A DNA stretch of 53,949 bases from positions 1-53,949 of the forward strand of contig PLUL01000056.1 of NCBI GenBank assembly GCA_003164895.1, in the 5' to 3' direction. A model generated the notes under the pieces. That model was not told the origin of the DNA and did no database searches. It saw only the letters and a program-made list of their open reading frames with translations. Position numbers and translations under genes: made by a program. This stretch comes from Bacteroidota bacterium. GTDB taxonomy: Bacteria > Bacteroidota > Bacteroidia > Palsa-948. This document shows, piece by piece, positions 42,547-50,318 of this stretch (the first letter of the stretch is position 1; each line of letters starts with the position of its first letter).

Positions 42547-43860
42547 TTATTGAACTCTCACCCTAGGATCCAATATTCCATAAAGAATATCCACCACAAT
42601 ATTTATTATCACATAAATAAATCCAATCACAAGAACTCCTCCCATAATTATTGGCAAATCCTGTTTATCAAGTGCATTCACGATTTCAGAACCAATTCCT
42701 CTCCATCCAAAAATATATTCTACAAACACAGCTCCTGCCATTAGTCCGGCAAACCATCCTGAAATTGCCGTAACAACCGGATTGAGAGAATTTTTTAACG
42801 CGTGTTTGAAAATAATGGTTTTGAAACTTAATCCTTTGGCAGTTGCTGTTCGGATGTAATCCTGAGAAAGAACGTCGAGCAACGAACTTCGTGTGAGCTG
42901 CACAATAATCGCAAGCGGACGAATACCCAAAGTGAGCGCCGGCAGAATAATATTTTTCAGAGAAAGATGTTCGTTTCCATAATCATCAATAATAAATAAA
43001 CTTCCTTCGTTATTCAATCCTGTACCCGGAAAAACTACATATTTATTTATGAAAGGAATTACATCCCAAGCAAGATTGAATAAATATCCGGCAAACCAAA
43101 TTCCAAATCCAATTAAACCGCAGAAAAGGAATTTTTTTATAATATAATCACTAAGCTTTCCTTTCAAGGTTTTCTTTTTTCTTTTCATTAGTCCAGCAAT
43201 GGAAAAAATAATTCCTCCTCCTAAAAAAAACAATAAAATAACTACTGGAAAAGGAAATTGTTTCGACCAGAAATATCCAAATGTCATTGCGACAATCAAT
43301 CCGATGTAAAAAGAAGGACCCGACATTCCAAGTACTGCAAAAAACAATGACCCCGAATCAAGCCATGTACCTTTTCTTACAGCAGCCAGAATTCCAAGCA
43401 GGATTCCGATCACCGATGCAAAAAACATGGAAGCAACTGCAAGCACTGCCGTGGCAGGAAGTGTATCGGCAAGAATTTCGGAAACAGGTCTGCGAGTGAT
43501 ATACGAACGCCTTAAGTAAGGCATCTTTAAAACAAATTCCTTGGTGGATGAAACAGGAAAAAGTTTTAATACGGATTTATATTTTTTATCGCTTAAATAA
43601 AAAGCACTCTCCGTATTTTTTATTTCGTGAATAGAAAAAGGTGAGATGTCGTTGAGATAAAGAAGATATTGAACTAAAGCCGGCTTATCTCTGCCGATGT
43701 CTTTATTAATCGCGTCAATTTGTTCTTTGGAAGCATTCTGACCGAGCATCATGCGCGCCGGATCGCCGGGCAAAACATTAAAAAGAAAAAAAACAATCGT
43801 AACCACTCCCCACATTACGAGAATACCATAAACTAATCTTTTGTAAATAAATCTTCCCAC
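42547..43860 (-). CDS. ABC transporter permease, DppB/OppB type, with extra segment
   Basis: A 437-residue inner-membrane permease. The N-terminus MGRFIYKRLVYGILVMWGVVTIVFFLFNVLPGDPARMMLG and the EAA loop YIRTATAKGLSFKTIIFKHALKNSLNP define the dipeptide/oligopeptide permease family. It is about 100 residues longer than typical DppB, with a basic segment (MKRKKKTLKGKLSDYIIKKF) and two more helices mid-protein. No ATPase, second permease or binding protein is adjacent, so partners must be elsewhere. Gap to the upstream gene is 6 nt. Confidence 0.88.
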   Translation of the reverse strand: MGRFIYKRLVYGILVMWGVVTIVFFLFNVLPGDPARMMLGQNASKEQIDAINKDIGRDKPALVQYLLYLNDISPFSIHEIKNTESAFYLSDKKYKSVLKLFPVSSTKEFVLKMPYLRRSYITRRPVSEILADTLPATAVLAVASMFFASVIGILLGILAAVRKGTWLDSGSLFFAVLGMSGPSFYIGLIVAMTFGYFWSKQFPFPVVILLFFLGGGIIFSIAGLMKRKKKTLKGKLSDYIIKKFLFCGLIGFGIWFAGYLFNLAWDVIPFINKYVVFPGTGLNNEGSLFIIDDYGNEHLSLKNIILPALTLGIRPLAIIVQLTRSSLLDVLSQDYIRTATAKGLSFKTIIFKHALKNSLNPVVTAISGWFAGLMAGAVFVEYIFGWRGIGSEIVNALDKQDLPIIMGGVLVIGFIYVIINIVVDILYGILDPRVRVQ

Positions 43861-43866
43861 AAAAAT

Positions 43867-44985
43867 TTAATTCTTAAAATACTTTGCTTTCACATCGGAG
43901 TAGGATGGAAAAGAATGGTAATGCCACATGTCAACCACCGTTCCTTTTTTCAAAAGCATTAATCCCGGATTGGAACGTATCATGGTTTTAAGCTGCGTGC
44001 CGTCTGTAAGGTAAAAATCTAAGTCAGTTCCTATTTCTTTTTTGAAAGATTCGATTTGATCAGAAGAAGCTGTGAGTACGATGATCGGGATTTTTTCATT
44101 CTTACAAAGTTTAGCGAAATCATTTATTTTTCCAAATGCACTTTTATTGGTTTTATCTAACTCATAACAAACAAGAAAAAAGTAGTAACCTGAATAATTC
44201 AAAATCTGTTCCGTAACATCGTCTCCTTTGCATGCTGTAATATTAAAATCGTGAATAGCTGCTTTATCTGCTTCAACAATCACTTTATCTTTTCTGTCAA
44301 TGTATTTATAAGAAGCATCAATAGTTTTTATTTGTTCGGGTTTAAGTTCTACTTTTTTGCCATCTTTTTCATAGATAAAAGTTATCTCTCGCACTTCCTG
44401 TTTTGCATTTGGAGGCAATGTCATTCCTTCCTGAATATTTTTTCCAATCGCATACGGACGAAAATCTTTTATTGGCAAATAATTATAGGTGTATAATGGG
44501 AATCCAATTGATGCAACGATCAGAATAAAAACAACTGCATTGTCAATTTTTCTTCCTAACAACTGGCGGATATAACTGCTTTTGATAATCATGAAAATAG
44601 TCATCACCAGCATAATAATATTGTTCCGAAATTCCTGCCAGGGAGTCATTACAATAAAATCACCAAAGCAACCGCACTCGCGAACTTTATCATAATATCC
44701 GGAATAAAAATTAAGCGAAGCAAAGAATGCGCACATCAAAAACAATAACCAAAGAGTAAGTTTAATGCGCGAGCCAAGCAAAAGCATAAAGCCGAGAAGC
44801 GTTTCGAGCGCACACATGAAAATGGAAAAAGAAAGCGAAAAAACCTTCATCCAATCCATTCCAAAAACTTCAAAATACTCGTCCATCTTGTAAGAAAATC
44901 CAAGAGGATCATTTGCCTTAATGAGTCCGGAGAAAATAAAAAGTAAGCCGACAAGAATTCTGAAAAGTTGAATTATTATTTTCAT
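43867..44985 (-). CDS. DoxX/MauE-like membrane protein with C-terminal thioredoxin-like domain (BT_3928 type)
   Basis: A 372-residue protein. Four N-terminal helices form a DoxX-like unit (RILVGLLFIFSGLIKANDPLGFSYKMDEYFEVFGM), then a fifth helix (about residues 148-168). The outer part (from about 245) reads YYFFLVCYELDKTNKSAFGKINDFAKLCKNEKIPIIVLTASS... and looks like a thioredoxin fold without a CxxC motif. This architecture matches the BT_3928 family as I know it. It may handle electrons or quinones at the membrane, but function is not established. Confidence 0.83.
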   Translation of the reverse strand: MKIIIQLFRILVGLLFIFSGLIKANDPLGFSYKMDEYFEVFGMDWMKVFSLSFSIFMCALETLLGFMLLLGSRIKLTLWLLFLMCAFFASLNFYSGYYDKVRECGCFGDFIVMTPWQEFRNNIIMLVMTIFMIIKSSYIRQLLGRKIDNAVVFILIVASIGFPLYTYNYLPIKDFRPYAIGKNIQEGMTLPPNAKQEVREITFIYEKDGKKVELKPEQIKTIDASYKYIDRKDKVIVEADKAAIHDFNITACKGDDVTEQILNYSGYYFFLVCYELDKTNKSAFGKINDFAKLCKNEKIPIIVLTASSDQIESFKKEIGTDLDFYLTDGTQLKTMIRSNPGLMLLKKGTVVDMWHYHSFPSYSDVKAKYFKN

Positions 44986-44991
44986 AAACTG

Positions 44992-45546
44992 TTATACAGT
45001 TTGATTTTCTTTTTCTTCTATTTTGATCAAAGCAAAAATCGCATAATTGATCATGTCGTGATAGTTTGCATCAACTCCTTCTGAAATGAGGGTCTTTCCC
45101 TTGTGGTCTTCAATCTGACGAACACGCAAAAGTTTCATTAAAATTAAATCGGCAAACGAACCAATGCGCATATCGCGCCACGCTTCACCGTAATCATGAT
45201 TTTTATTTTCCATCAACAATTTTGCCTGAAGAGCAAATTTGTCGAATAGCTTCCCGACTTCTTCAACAGAAATATCCTGGCGATTATCATCCTTAAGTTC
45301 AAGCTGAATTAAACCAATGATGGAATAATTTACAATGCCGATGTAATCCGAACCAATATCCTCTTTTATTTTTTGAGTACCTTTATCATCAATGGTGCGG
45401 ATGCGTTGTGTTTTAATAAAAATCTGGTCAATGATGCTGTGATTGCGCATCACACGCCAGGCGCTGCCGTAATCAAGCATTTTTTTTATGAAAATATCTT
45501 TGCATTGCTTAACTACAAAATCGTATTGGTTAGAAGTTTTATTCAT
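44992..45546 (-). CDS. DUF1599 domain protein
   Basis: A 184-residue protein with two similar halves: DYGSAWRVMRNHSIIDQIFIKTQRIRTIDDKG and DYGEAWRDMRIGSFADLILMKLLRVRQIEDHKG, each followed by VNYSIIGLIQLE/INYAIFALIKIEE. This internal duplication is the mark of DUF1599. Function unknown; it lies beside folP here, as it often does in the phylum. The first gene of a four-gene minus operon (6 nt to the next). A -7 box ends 5 nt before its ATG. Confidence 0.88.
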   Translation of the reverse strand: MNKTSNQYDFVVKQCKDIFIKKMLDYGSAWRVMRNHSIIDQIFIKTQRIRTIDDKGTQKIKEDIGSDYIGIVNYSIIGLIQLELKDDNRQDISVEEVGKLFDKFALQAKLLMENKNHDYGEAWRDMRIGSFADLILMKLLRVRQIEDHKGKTLISEGVDANYHDMINYAIFALIKIEEKENQTV

Positions 45547-45551
45547 ACTTA

Positions 45552-45559
45552 CAAATTTA
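45552..45559 (-). promoter_or_regulatory. -7 promoter box of the DUF1599-tpiA operon
   Basis: Minus strand TAAATTTG, exact TAnnTTTG, five bases before ATG 45546. The message would be nearly leaderless. A TTG lies 15 nt upstream of the box, closer than a usual -33. Confidence 0.5.
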
Positions 45560-45577
45560 AACTTTTTTGTTAGTCAA

Positions 45578-45606
45578 TGTCATTCCGAGCAAAGCGAGAA
45601 ATGACA
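45578..45606 (+). repeat. Palindromic repeat upstream of folP
   Basis: Arms TGTCATTcC and GaAATGACA with GAGC/GCGA-type inner bases form a 29-nt hairpin. It shares TGTCATTCCGAGC with the element inside folP at 45997-46022, 400 bp away. Confidence 0.65.
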
Positions 45607-45619
45607 ACACAATATTAAG

Positions 45620-46480
45620 ATGCAATTAAAATTCAGAAATAAAAATTTAAATCTTTTCACTCCCGCGGTGATGGGAATTTTAAATATTACTCCCGATTCT
45701 TTTTATGACGGAGGAAAATATTCTGATGAGAGGACGATTCTTCTACATGCCGAGAAGATGATTAATGATGGAGCGGACATCATTGACATTGGCGCCTGCT
45801 CTACCCGACCGAATGCCACTGAAGTTTCGGAAGAAGAAGAATTAAAAAGATTGATTCCGGTTGTTAAACTTGTGAGAAGAAAATTTAAGGATGTAATTAT
45901 TTCGGTGGATACTTTTAGAAGCAAGGTGGCAGAATATTCTGTTCACGAAGGCGCAGATATGATTAATGATATTTCCGGTGGCGGTTTTACGGATGCTGTC
46001 ATTCCGAGCGCAAGCGAGGAATCTCATTCTATGTTTGAAACAATCGGCAAACTAAACGTTCCTTACGTGCTGATGCATATCAAAGGCACGCCTCAAACCA
46101 TGCAGAATAATCCGCATTATGAAAATGTTACTGACGAGGTGATGGAATTTTTCAAAGAGAAGATTCATCTTGCACTCAAGCACGGAATAAAACAAATCAT
46201 CCTTGACCCGGGTTTTGGTTTTGGAAAAACGGTGGAACATAATTACCAATTACTGAAAGAACTTTCATCTTTTAAGGAATTTGAATTCCCAATTCTTGCA
46301 GGAGTTTCTCGCAAAGGAATGATAAATAAAGTGCTTGGCACAAAACCCGAAGAAGCGCTGAACGGAACCACCGTTGTAAATACCATCGCACTGATGAACG
46401 GAGCAAACATCCTGCGCGTGCATGATGTGAAGGAAGCAAAGGAAGCGGTAAAAATATTTGGCTTAGTAAAAAATATTTAA
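45620..46480 (+). CDS. folP: Dihydropteroate synthase with a repeat-derived insertion
   Basis: A 286-residue DHPS. MGILNITPDSFYDGGKY and IIDIGACSTRPNA bind the pterin and phosphate, with DPGFGFGKT and GVSRKGMI later. It joins p-aminobenzoate to hydroxymethyl-dihydropterin in folate synthesis. After NDISGGGFTD, residues ~126-137 (AVIPSASEESHS) are encoded by a copy of a palindromic repeat also found just upstream. Without them the sequence would run directly into the expected MFETIGKLNVPYVLMH. Start ATG 45620. Confidence 0.95.
   Translation: MQLKFRNKNLNLFTPAVMGILNITPDSFYDGGKYSDERTILLHAEKMINDGADIIDIGACSTRPNATEVSEEEELKRLIPVVKLVRRKFKDVIISVDTFRSKVAEYSVHEGADMINDISGGGFTDAVIPSASEESHSMFETIGKLNVPYVLMHIKGTPQTMQNNPHYENVTDEVMEFFKEKIHLALKHGIKQIILDPGFGFGKTVEHNYQLLKELSSFKEFEFPILAGVSRKGMINKVLGTKPEEALNGTTVVNTIALMNGANILRVHDVKEAKEAVKIFGLVKNI
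45995..46030 (+). repeat. Repeat element inserted in frame in folP
   Basis: About 36 nt beginning GCTGTCATTCCGAGCGCAAG and continuing CGAGGAATCT. Its first part matches the intergenic element at 45578. It keeps the folP frame (12 codons) and falls in a loop after the NDISG motif. Confidence 0.7.
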
Positions 46481-46508
46481 CGCTTTTTTACGAATGAGTA
46501 AAATGTTT

Positions 46509-46516
46509 TATCTTTG
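46509..46516 (+). promoter_or_regulatory. -7 promoter box of the lipoprotein gene
   Basis: TATCTTTG, exact TAnnTTTG, ends 29 nt before ATG 46546 and 28 nt after the folP stop. So the lipoprotein, and perhaps cdaA, need not rely on folP transcription. Confidence 0.5.
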
Positions 46517-46545
46517 CTTTTTACACGAAAATAAAATAAAAGATT

Positions 46546-47097
46546 ATGAGGAACAAATTAATTCTTCTCCTGCTAATAAATATACTTTTTATTAACTCTT
46601 GCAAAAAGAAAGATAATGAAGATACAGGAACAGGACAAAATGGTTTACCGACAATCACTGGTTATACAGGTACAGATATAGTGGGCAACACCATTGGACC
46701 CATAGATCATACGGATTGGCGCACAACGGACATTTGGAGTCAAGCTGAAAAAAATCTATTTGGCGGAACAAATTATAATTCAAATTGCACATTTACTGAT
46801 AGTAATTTATTTGCAAATGGAAGACCAAATCCAACTACCAACATTGCAAATGTTGATCTTGGACCTCCTATTAATCTTTCTGGTCCTAGTGACACGACTA
46901 TAAAAACTGAAGCACTTCTTATTAATCAGCATTATCAAAAATTAAAATCGGTTCAAGTAAAAGGTCATTACACATTTACGTTTTCACTTGACTCTCTTGA
47001 CAACAATATGTCCGATACAATTTTCAGAGTTTATTATAAGTTTACAGACAAAAACAACTGCGTAAGATGTGGACATGGTGATATCTTAAGAAAATAA
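46546..47097 (+). CDS. Hypothetical lipoprotein
   Basis: A 183-residue protein with a lipoprotein signal: MRNKLILLLLINILFINSC, with Cys19 as the probable lipidation site, then an acidic/glycine linker (KKKDNEDTGTGQNG). The mature part has a beta-rich, Asn/Thr-rich composition and a Cys pair near the end (NNCVRCGHGD). No family is recognised. It separates folP from cdaA, which in many relatives are adjacent, so it may be a later insertion. Confidence 0.65.
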   Translation: MRNKLILLLLINILFINSCKKKDNEDTGTGQNGLPTITGYTGTDIVGNTIGPIDHTDWRTTDIWSQAEKNLFGGTNYNSNCTFTDSNLFANGRPNPTTNIANVDLGPPINLSGPSDTTIKTEALLINQHYQKLKSVQVKGHYTFTFSLDSLDNNMSDTIFRVYYKFTDKNNCVRCGHGDILRK

Positions 47098-47158
47098 TTT
47101 TCCATTTCTATTTTTCTCTCCATAGTCAAAACATCTTTCGTCAATTCGCTTCGTAATC

Positions 47159-47929
47159 ATGGATTTTTTAAGTTTTGATTTCATAGATGTTATCGACATT
47201 CTGCTTGTCGCTATACTGCTTTACCAGTTGTACCGTTTGGTGCAGGGCACAGTTGCGATGAATATTTTCATTGGCATCCTTGCCATTTATTTTATTTGGA
47301 AGATTGTAGAAGCGCTCAAGATGGATGTGTTGAGCGAGATACTCGGAAAATTTATTGATGTAGGCATGATTGCGCTGCTCATAGTCTTTCAACCCGAGCT
47401 AAGAAGATTTTTACTTCTCATCGGCACACCAGAAATTTTAGAAAGATTTTCTATCGGAAAACGATTCTTCAAAAACAAAAAGAAAATATTTTCTGACGAC
47501 CTGAATGCCATTTTAAAAGCATGCAAACAAATGAGCGAAACAAAAACAGGTGCTCTCATTATTCTCACCACCGAATCCGACTTAAACTTTTATGTAAAAA
47601 CAGGGGAGCAAATGGATGCAAAGGTTTCATCAAAAACTCTGGAAAGTATTTTTTACAAGAACAGTCCGCTGCACGATGGCGCTGTAATTATTTCCAATGG
47701 AAAAATACGCGCTGCACGTTGTGTTCTTCCAATAACAGAGCGCGAAGATTTCCCAGAACATCTCGGTATGCGCCACCGCGCTGCTACCGGAATCACCGAA
47801 GCATCGGATGCTTTGGCAATTATTGTTTCAGAACAAACAGGAGAAATTTCCTTTGCAAAAGGAGGTCATCTTGACAATGGGCTTTCTACTGATTTACTTA
47901 GGCAGAAAATTGAAAAGGAAGTTGGTTAA
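47159..47929 (+). CDS. cdaA: Diadenylate cyclase (membrane type)
   Basis: A 256-residue CdaA: three N-terminal membrane helices (about residues 10-80), a linker, then a DisA_N cyclase domain. The catalytic motifs are DGA at 173-175 (SPLHDGAVII) and RHR at 205-207 (LGMRHRAATGI), with EQTGEISFAKGG. It makes the second messenger c-di-AMP, which controls osmolyte and wall balance. It converges with the lipoprotein gene at 47948, only 18 bp away, without a clear terminator. Confidence 0.95.
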   Translation: MDFLSFDFIDVIDILLVAILLYQLYRLVQGTVAMNIFIGILAIYFIWKIVEALKMDVLSEILGKFIDVGMIALLIVFQPELRRFLLLIGTPEILERFSIGKRFFKNKKKIFSDDLNAILKACKQMSETKTGALIILTTESDLNFYVKTGEQMDAKVSSKTLESIFYKNSPLHDGAVIISNGKIRAARCVLPITEREDFPEHLGMRHRAATGITEASDALAIIVSEQTGEISFAKGGHLDNGLSTDLLRQKIEKEVG

Positions 47930-47947
47930 CGTCAATGACGGAATAAA

Positions 47948-48493
47948 TTATTTTTTCTTTCCTTCCTGCTCTTTCTTTTCAAAACCTTTAATAATATCTG
48001 CTTCTGATTTTCCGAACATTTTCATCAACTCCTTTGCATCGTTAGCAAAAGGATGAGAAGGATATTTTTCAATAATCTGATTGTAAAAAATCTTTGCGCT
48101 GGTGGTATCGGCAAAAAATTCCTGATAATAATATCCCTGAAGAAAAATACATTCAGGAATCTTTTTGAACGTGGGATACGTTTTTGTGATCTGACCGAGA
48201 TATAAAATCGCATTTCTGTTATCTCCCACCCCTCTTGAAAGATCCGACAATCGAAATAAATATTCCGCGCTGTGAATGGAATCATCGGGGAATTTTTTTA
48301 CAAAATCTTTATACGCATTAATTCCTTTGAAGGCAAGGTTCTTATCCAACTGCATAGTCTTGGCATTGAACATATTTTTCTGAATCGAATCTATTGAAGC
48401 AATTAGTTTGGCTTTATCATTTCCTCCATTAGGGGATGAACAGGAAATTAAAACAGAAACGCTCATAACGAAATAAACAAACTTCTTTTTCAT
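47948..48493 (-). CDS. Tetratricopeptide-like lipoprotein
   Basis: A 181-residue protein with a lipoprotein signal (MKKKFVYFVMSVSVLISC, Cys18) and TPR-like helices: SAEYLFRLSDLSRGVGDNRNAILYLGQITKTYPTFKKIPECIFLQGYYYQEFFADTTSAKIFYNQIIEKYPSHPFANDAKELMKMFG. It resembles BamD/YbgF-like repeat lipoproteins but is shorter. It follows def by 5 nt in the same operon. Function unknown. Confidence 0.75.
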   Translation of the reverse strand: MKKKFVYFVMSVSVLISCSSPNGGNDKAKLIASIDSIQKNMFNAKTMQLDKNLAFKGINAYKDFVKKFPDDSIHSAEYLFRLSDLSRGVGDNRNAILYLGQITKTYPTFKKIPECIFLQGYYYQEFFADTTSAKIFYNQIIEKYPSHPFANDAKELMKMFGKSEADIIKGFEKKEQEGKKK

Positions 48494-48498
48494 AGAAT

Positions 48499-49065
48499 TT
48501 ATTTTTTTATTGGGAATTTCATTTTATAATCTACATCCACATTTCCTTTAGCAATATCCATCAATCGGCTTTTCAGTAATGTTCTTCTGAGCGTATTTAT
48601 CCGGTCAGTGAATAATTTTCCTTCGATGTGGTCGTATTCATGCTGAATAATGCGCGCTGCCACACCGGAAAAAGATTCTTCCTTAACGGTAAAGTTTTCG
48701 TCCACATATTTCATCTTGATAGTTGGCAATCGTTTCACATCTTCGCGTATCTTAGGAATACTCAAACAACCTTCGTTGTAAACCCATTCTTCCCCTTTCT
48801 CCTCCAGGATTTTTGCATTAATAAAAACTTTTTTAAAACCTATTAATTCAGGATGCTCATCATCTTCTGTGAGTGGAGTGGCATCCACCACAAAAAGACG
48901 AATGGCTTTTCCAACCTGAGGAGCGGCAAGTCCAACTCCTTTGGCTCTTGCCATTGTCTCGAACATATCCGCAATTAATTTTTGCAGATCCGGGTGATTC
49001 TTGTCAATTTCAACTCCTGTTTTTCGCAGAACAGGATCGCCATAAGCTACAATTGGTAAAATCAT
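48499..49065 (-). CDS. def: Peptide deformylase
   Basis: A 188-residue metalloenzyme with all three motifs: GVGLAAPQVG, EGCLSIP (metal-binding Cys) and QHEYDHIEG (metal-binding His pair and catalytic Glu). It removes the formyl group from new proteins. Its ATG overlaps the stop of ruvX by 4 nt (ATGA), so translation is probably coupled. Confidence 0.96.
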   Translation of the reverse strand: MILPIVAYGDPVLRKTGVEIDKNHPDLQKLIADMFETMARAKGVGLAAPQVGKAIRLFVVDATPLTEDDEHPELIGFKKVFINAKILEEKGEEWVYNEGCLSIPKIREDVKRLPTIKMKYVDENFTVKEESFSGVAARIIQHEYDHIEGKLFTDRINTLRRTLLKSRLMDIAKGNVDVDYKMKFPIKK

Positions 49066-49469
49066 ATTTTATCGAGATAGTTTTGTAAAATTATCGTTGC
49101 GCTGATCTTATCTACTAATCCTTTTTCTCTTCTTGCTGTTTTATTTATTCCGCTGCTTATTATTGTACGTTGTGCTAATTTAGAAGTATAAAATTCATCT
49201 ATGCGATCAATTTTCATTGAAGGGAATTTTTCTTTCAGCCTCACACAAAAATCATTTGCCAGTTTCGTCATATCTCCTCCCCTGCCGTTTGAATTTGGAT
49301 TGCCGATCACCATACATTCTACGTCTTCTTTCTTAAAATAATCTTCCAGAAAATTCATAATCTGCTTTGAGTCAACCGTTGTAAGTCCGTTAGCAATTAA
49401 TTTCATCGGATCCGTAACTGCGATTCCCATTCTTTTTGTTCCGAAATCAATTGCCATTATTCTTCCCAT
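49062..49469 (-). CDS. ruvX: Holliday junction resolvase-like protein YqgF
   Basis: A 135-residue RNase H-fold protein. IMAIDFGTKRMGIAVTD carries the first catalytic Asp; ECMVIGNPNSNGRGGD, DRIDEFYTSKLAQ and GLVDKISATIILQNYL complete the fold. Family members process pre-16S rRNA ends or resolve junctions. The promoter box ends 4 nt before the ATG at 49469; the internal ATG four codons in (MAIDFG) is a possible alternative if the first bases are not transcribed. Confidence 0.93.
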   Translation of the reverse strand: MGRIMAIDFGTKRMGIAVTDPMKLIANGLTTVDSKQIMNFLEDYFKKEDVECMVIGNPNSNGRGGDMTKLANDFCVRLKEKFPSMKIDRIDEFYTSKLAQRTIISSGINKTARREKGLVDKISATIILQNYLDKI

Positions 49470-49473
49470 CGTA

Positions 49474-49481
49474 CAAAAGTA
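49474..49481 (-). promoter_or_regulatory. -7 promoter box of the ruvX-def operon
   Basis: Minus strand TACTTTTG, exact TAnnTTTG, four bases before ATG 49469. The divergent dapD box begins 7 bp away (49489), so both promoters occupy one 23-bp stretch. Confidence 0.55.
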
Positions 49482-49488
49482 ATCAGTT

Positions 49489-49496
49489 TATATTTG
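49489..49496 (+). promoter_or_regulatory. -7 promoter box of dapD
   Basis: TATATTTG, exact TAnnTTTG, ending 15 nt before ATG 49512. An in-frame TTG at 49494 is within the box and is therefore an unlikely translation start. Confidence 0.55.
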
Positions 49497-49511
49497 CAAA
49501 AATATATTAAA

Positions 49512-50318
49512 ATGAAAGAAGTAATAGAAGCTGCTTGGGCAAACAGAGAATTACTTAAAGAAAGTAAAACTCAGGATGCAATTCGTGAAGTCATCGAACA
49601 ATTGGACAAAGGGAAAATCCGTGTTGCGGAGCCAACTCAAAATGGCTGGCAAGTTAACGAGTGGATAAAGAAAGCTGTGATCCTTTATTTTCCTATTCAG
49701 AAAATGGAAACGATGCATGCCGGTCCGCTTGAATTTCATGACAAGATGAAACTAAAAACTAATTATGAAAAATTAGGCGTGCGCGTTGTTCCTCATGCTG
49801 TCGCGCGATACGGCGCTTATCTAGCATCAGGAGTGATCATGATGCCCTCGTATGTAAATATTGGTGCGTATGTTGATAGCGGAACGATGGTGGATACATG
49901 GGCGACTGTTGGTTCATGTGCACAGATCGGAAAAAATGTTCACCTCAGCGGTGGCGTTGGCATTGGCGGAGTATTAGAACCAATTCAAGCAGCTCCAGTG
50001 ATCATTGAGGATGGTGCTTTCATCGGTTCAAGATGCATTGTGGTGGAAGGAATACGAATAGAAAAGGAAGCCGTACTCGGAGCAAATGTGGTTCTCACAG
50101 CTTCCACAAAAATTATTGATGTTACAGAAAATAAACCGAAAGAATATAAGGGTTTTGTCCCTTCGCGTTCAGTTGTTATTCCTGGTTCCTATTCTAAAAA
50201 ATTTCCTGCGGGAGATTTCAGTGTTCAGTGTGCGCTGATCATAGGAAAAAGAAAAGAAAGTACAAATTTGAAAACTTCATTAAACAATGCACTGAGGGAA
50301 TATGACGTGGCGGTTTAA
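49512..50318 (+). CDS. dapD: Tetrahydrodipicolinate N-succinyltransferase
   Basis: A 268-residue left-handed beta-helix enzyme. A helical N-terminal domain (ending near residue 90) leads to hexapeptide repeats: SGVIMMPSYVNIGAYVDSGTMVDTWATVGSCAQIGKNVHLSGGVGIGGVLEPIQAAPVIIEDGAFIGSRCIVVEGI. It succinylates tetrahydrodipicolinate in the succinylase route to meso-diaminopimelate and lysine. ATG 49512 is preferred since the alternative TTG start is in the promoter. Its stop shares a TTAA palindrome with the stop of the convergent gene. Confidence 0.95.
   Translation: MKEVIEAAWANRELLKESKTQDAIREVIEQLDKGKIRVAEPTQNGWQVNEWIKKAVILYFPIQKMETMHAGPLEFHDKMKLKTNYEKLGVRVVPHAVARYGAYLASGVIMMPSYVNIGAYVDSGTMVDTWATVGSCAQIGKNVHLSGGVGIGGVLEPIQAAPVIIEDGAFIGSRCIVVEGIRIEKEAVLGANVVLTASTKIIDVTENKPKEYKGFVPSRSVVIPGSYSKKFPAGDFSVQCALIIGKRKESTNLKTSLNNALREYDVAV

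Noticed and set aside
49494-49511. TTG start for dapD
   Set aside because: It lies inside the TATATTTG promoter box; ATG 49512 matches the family start.
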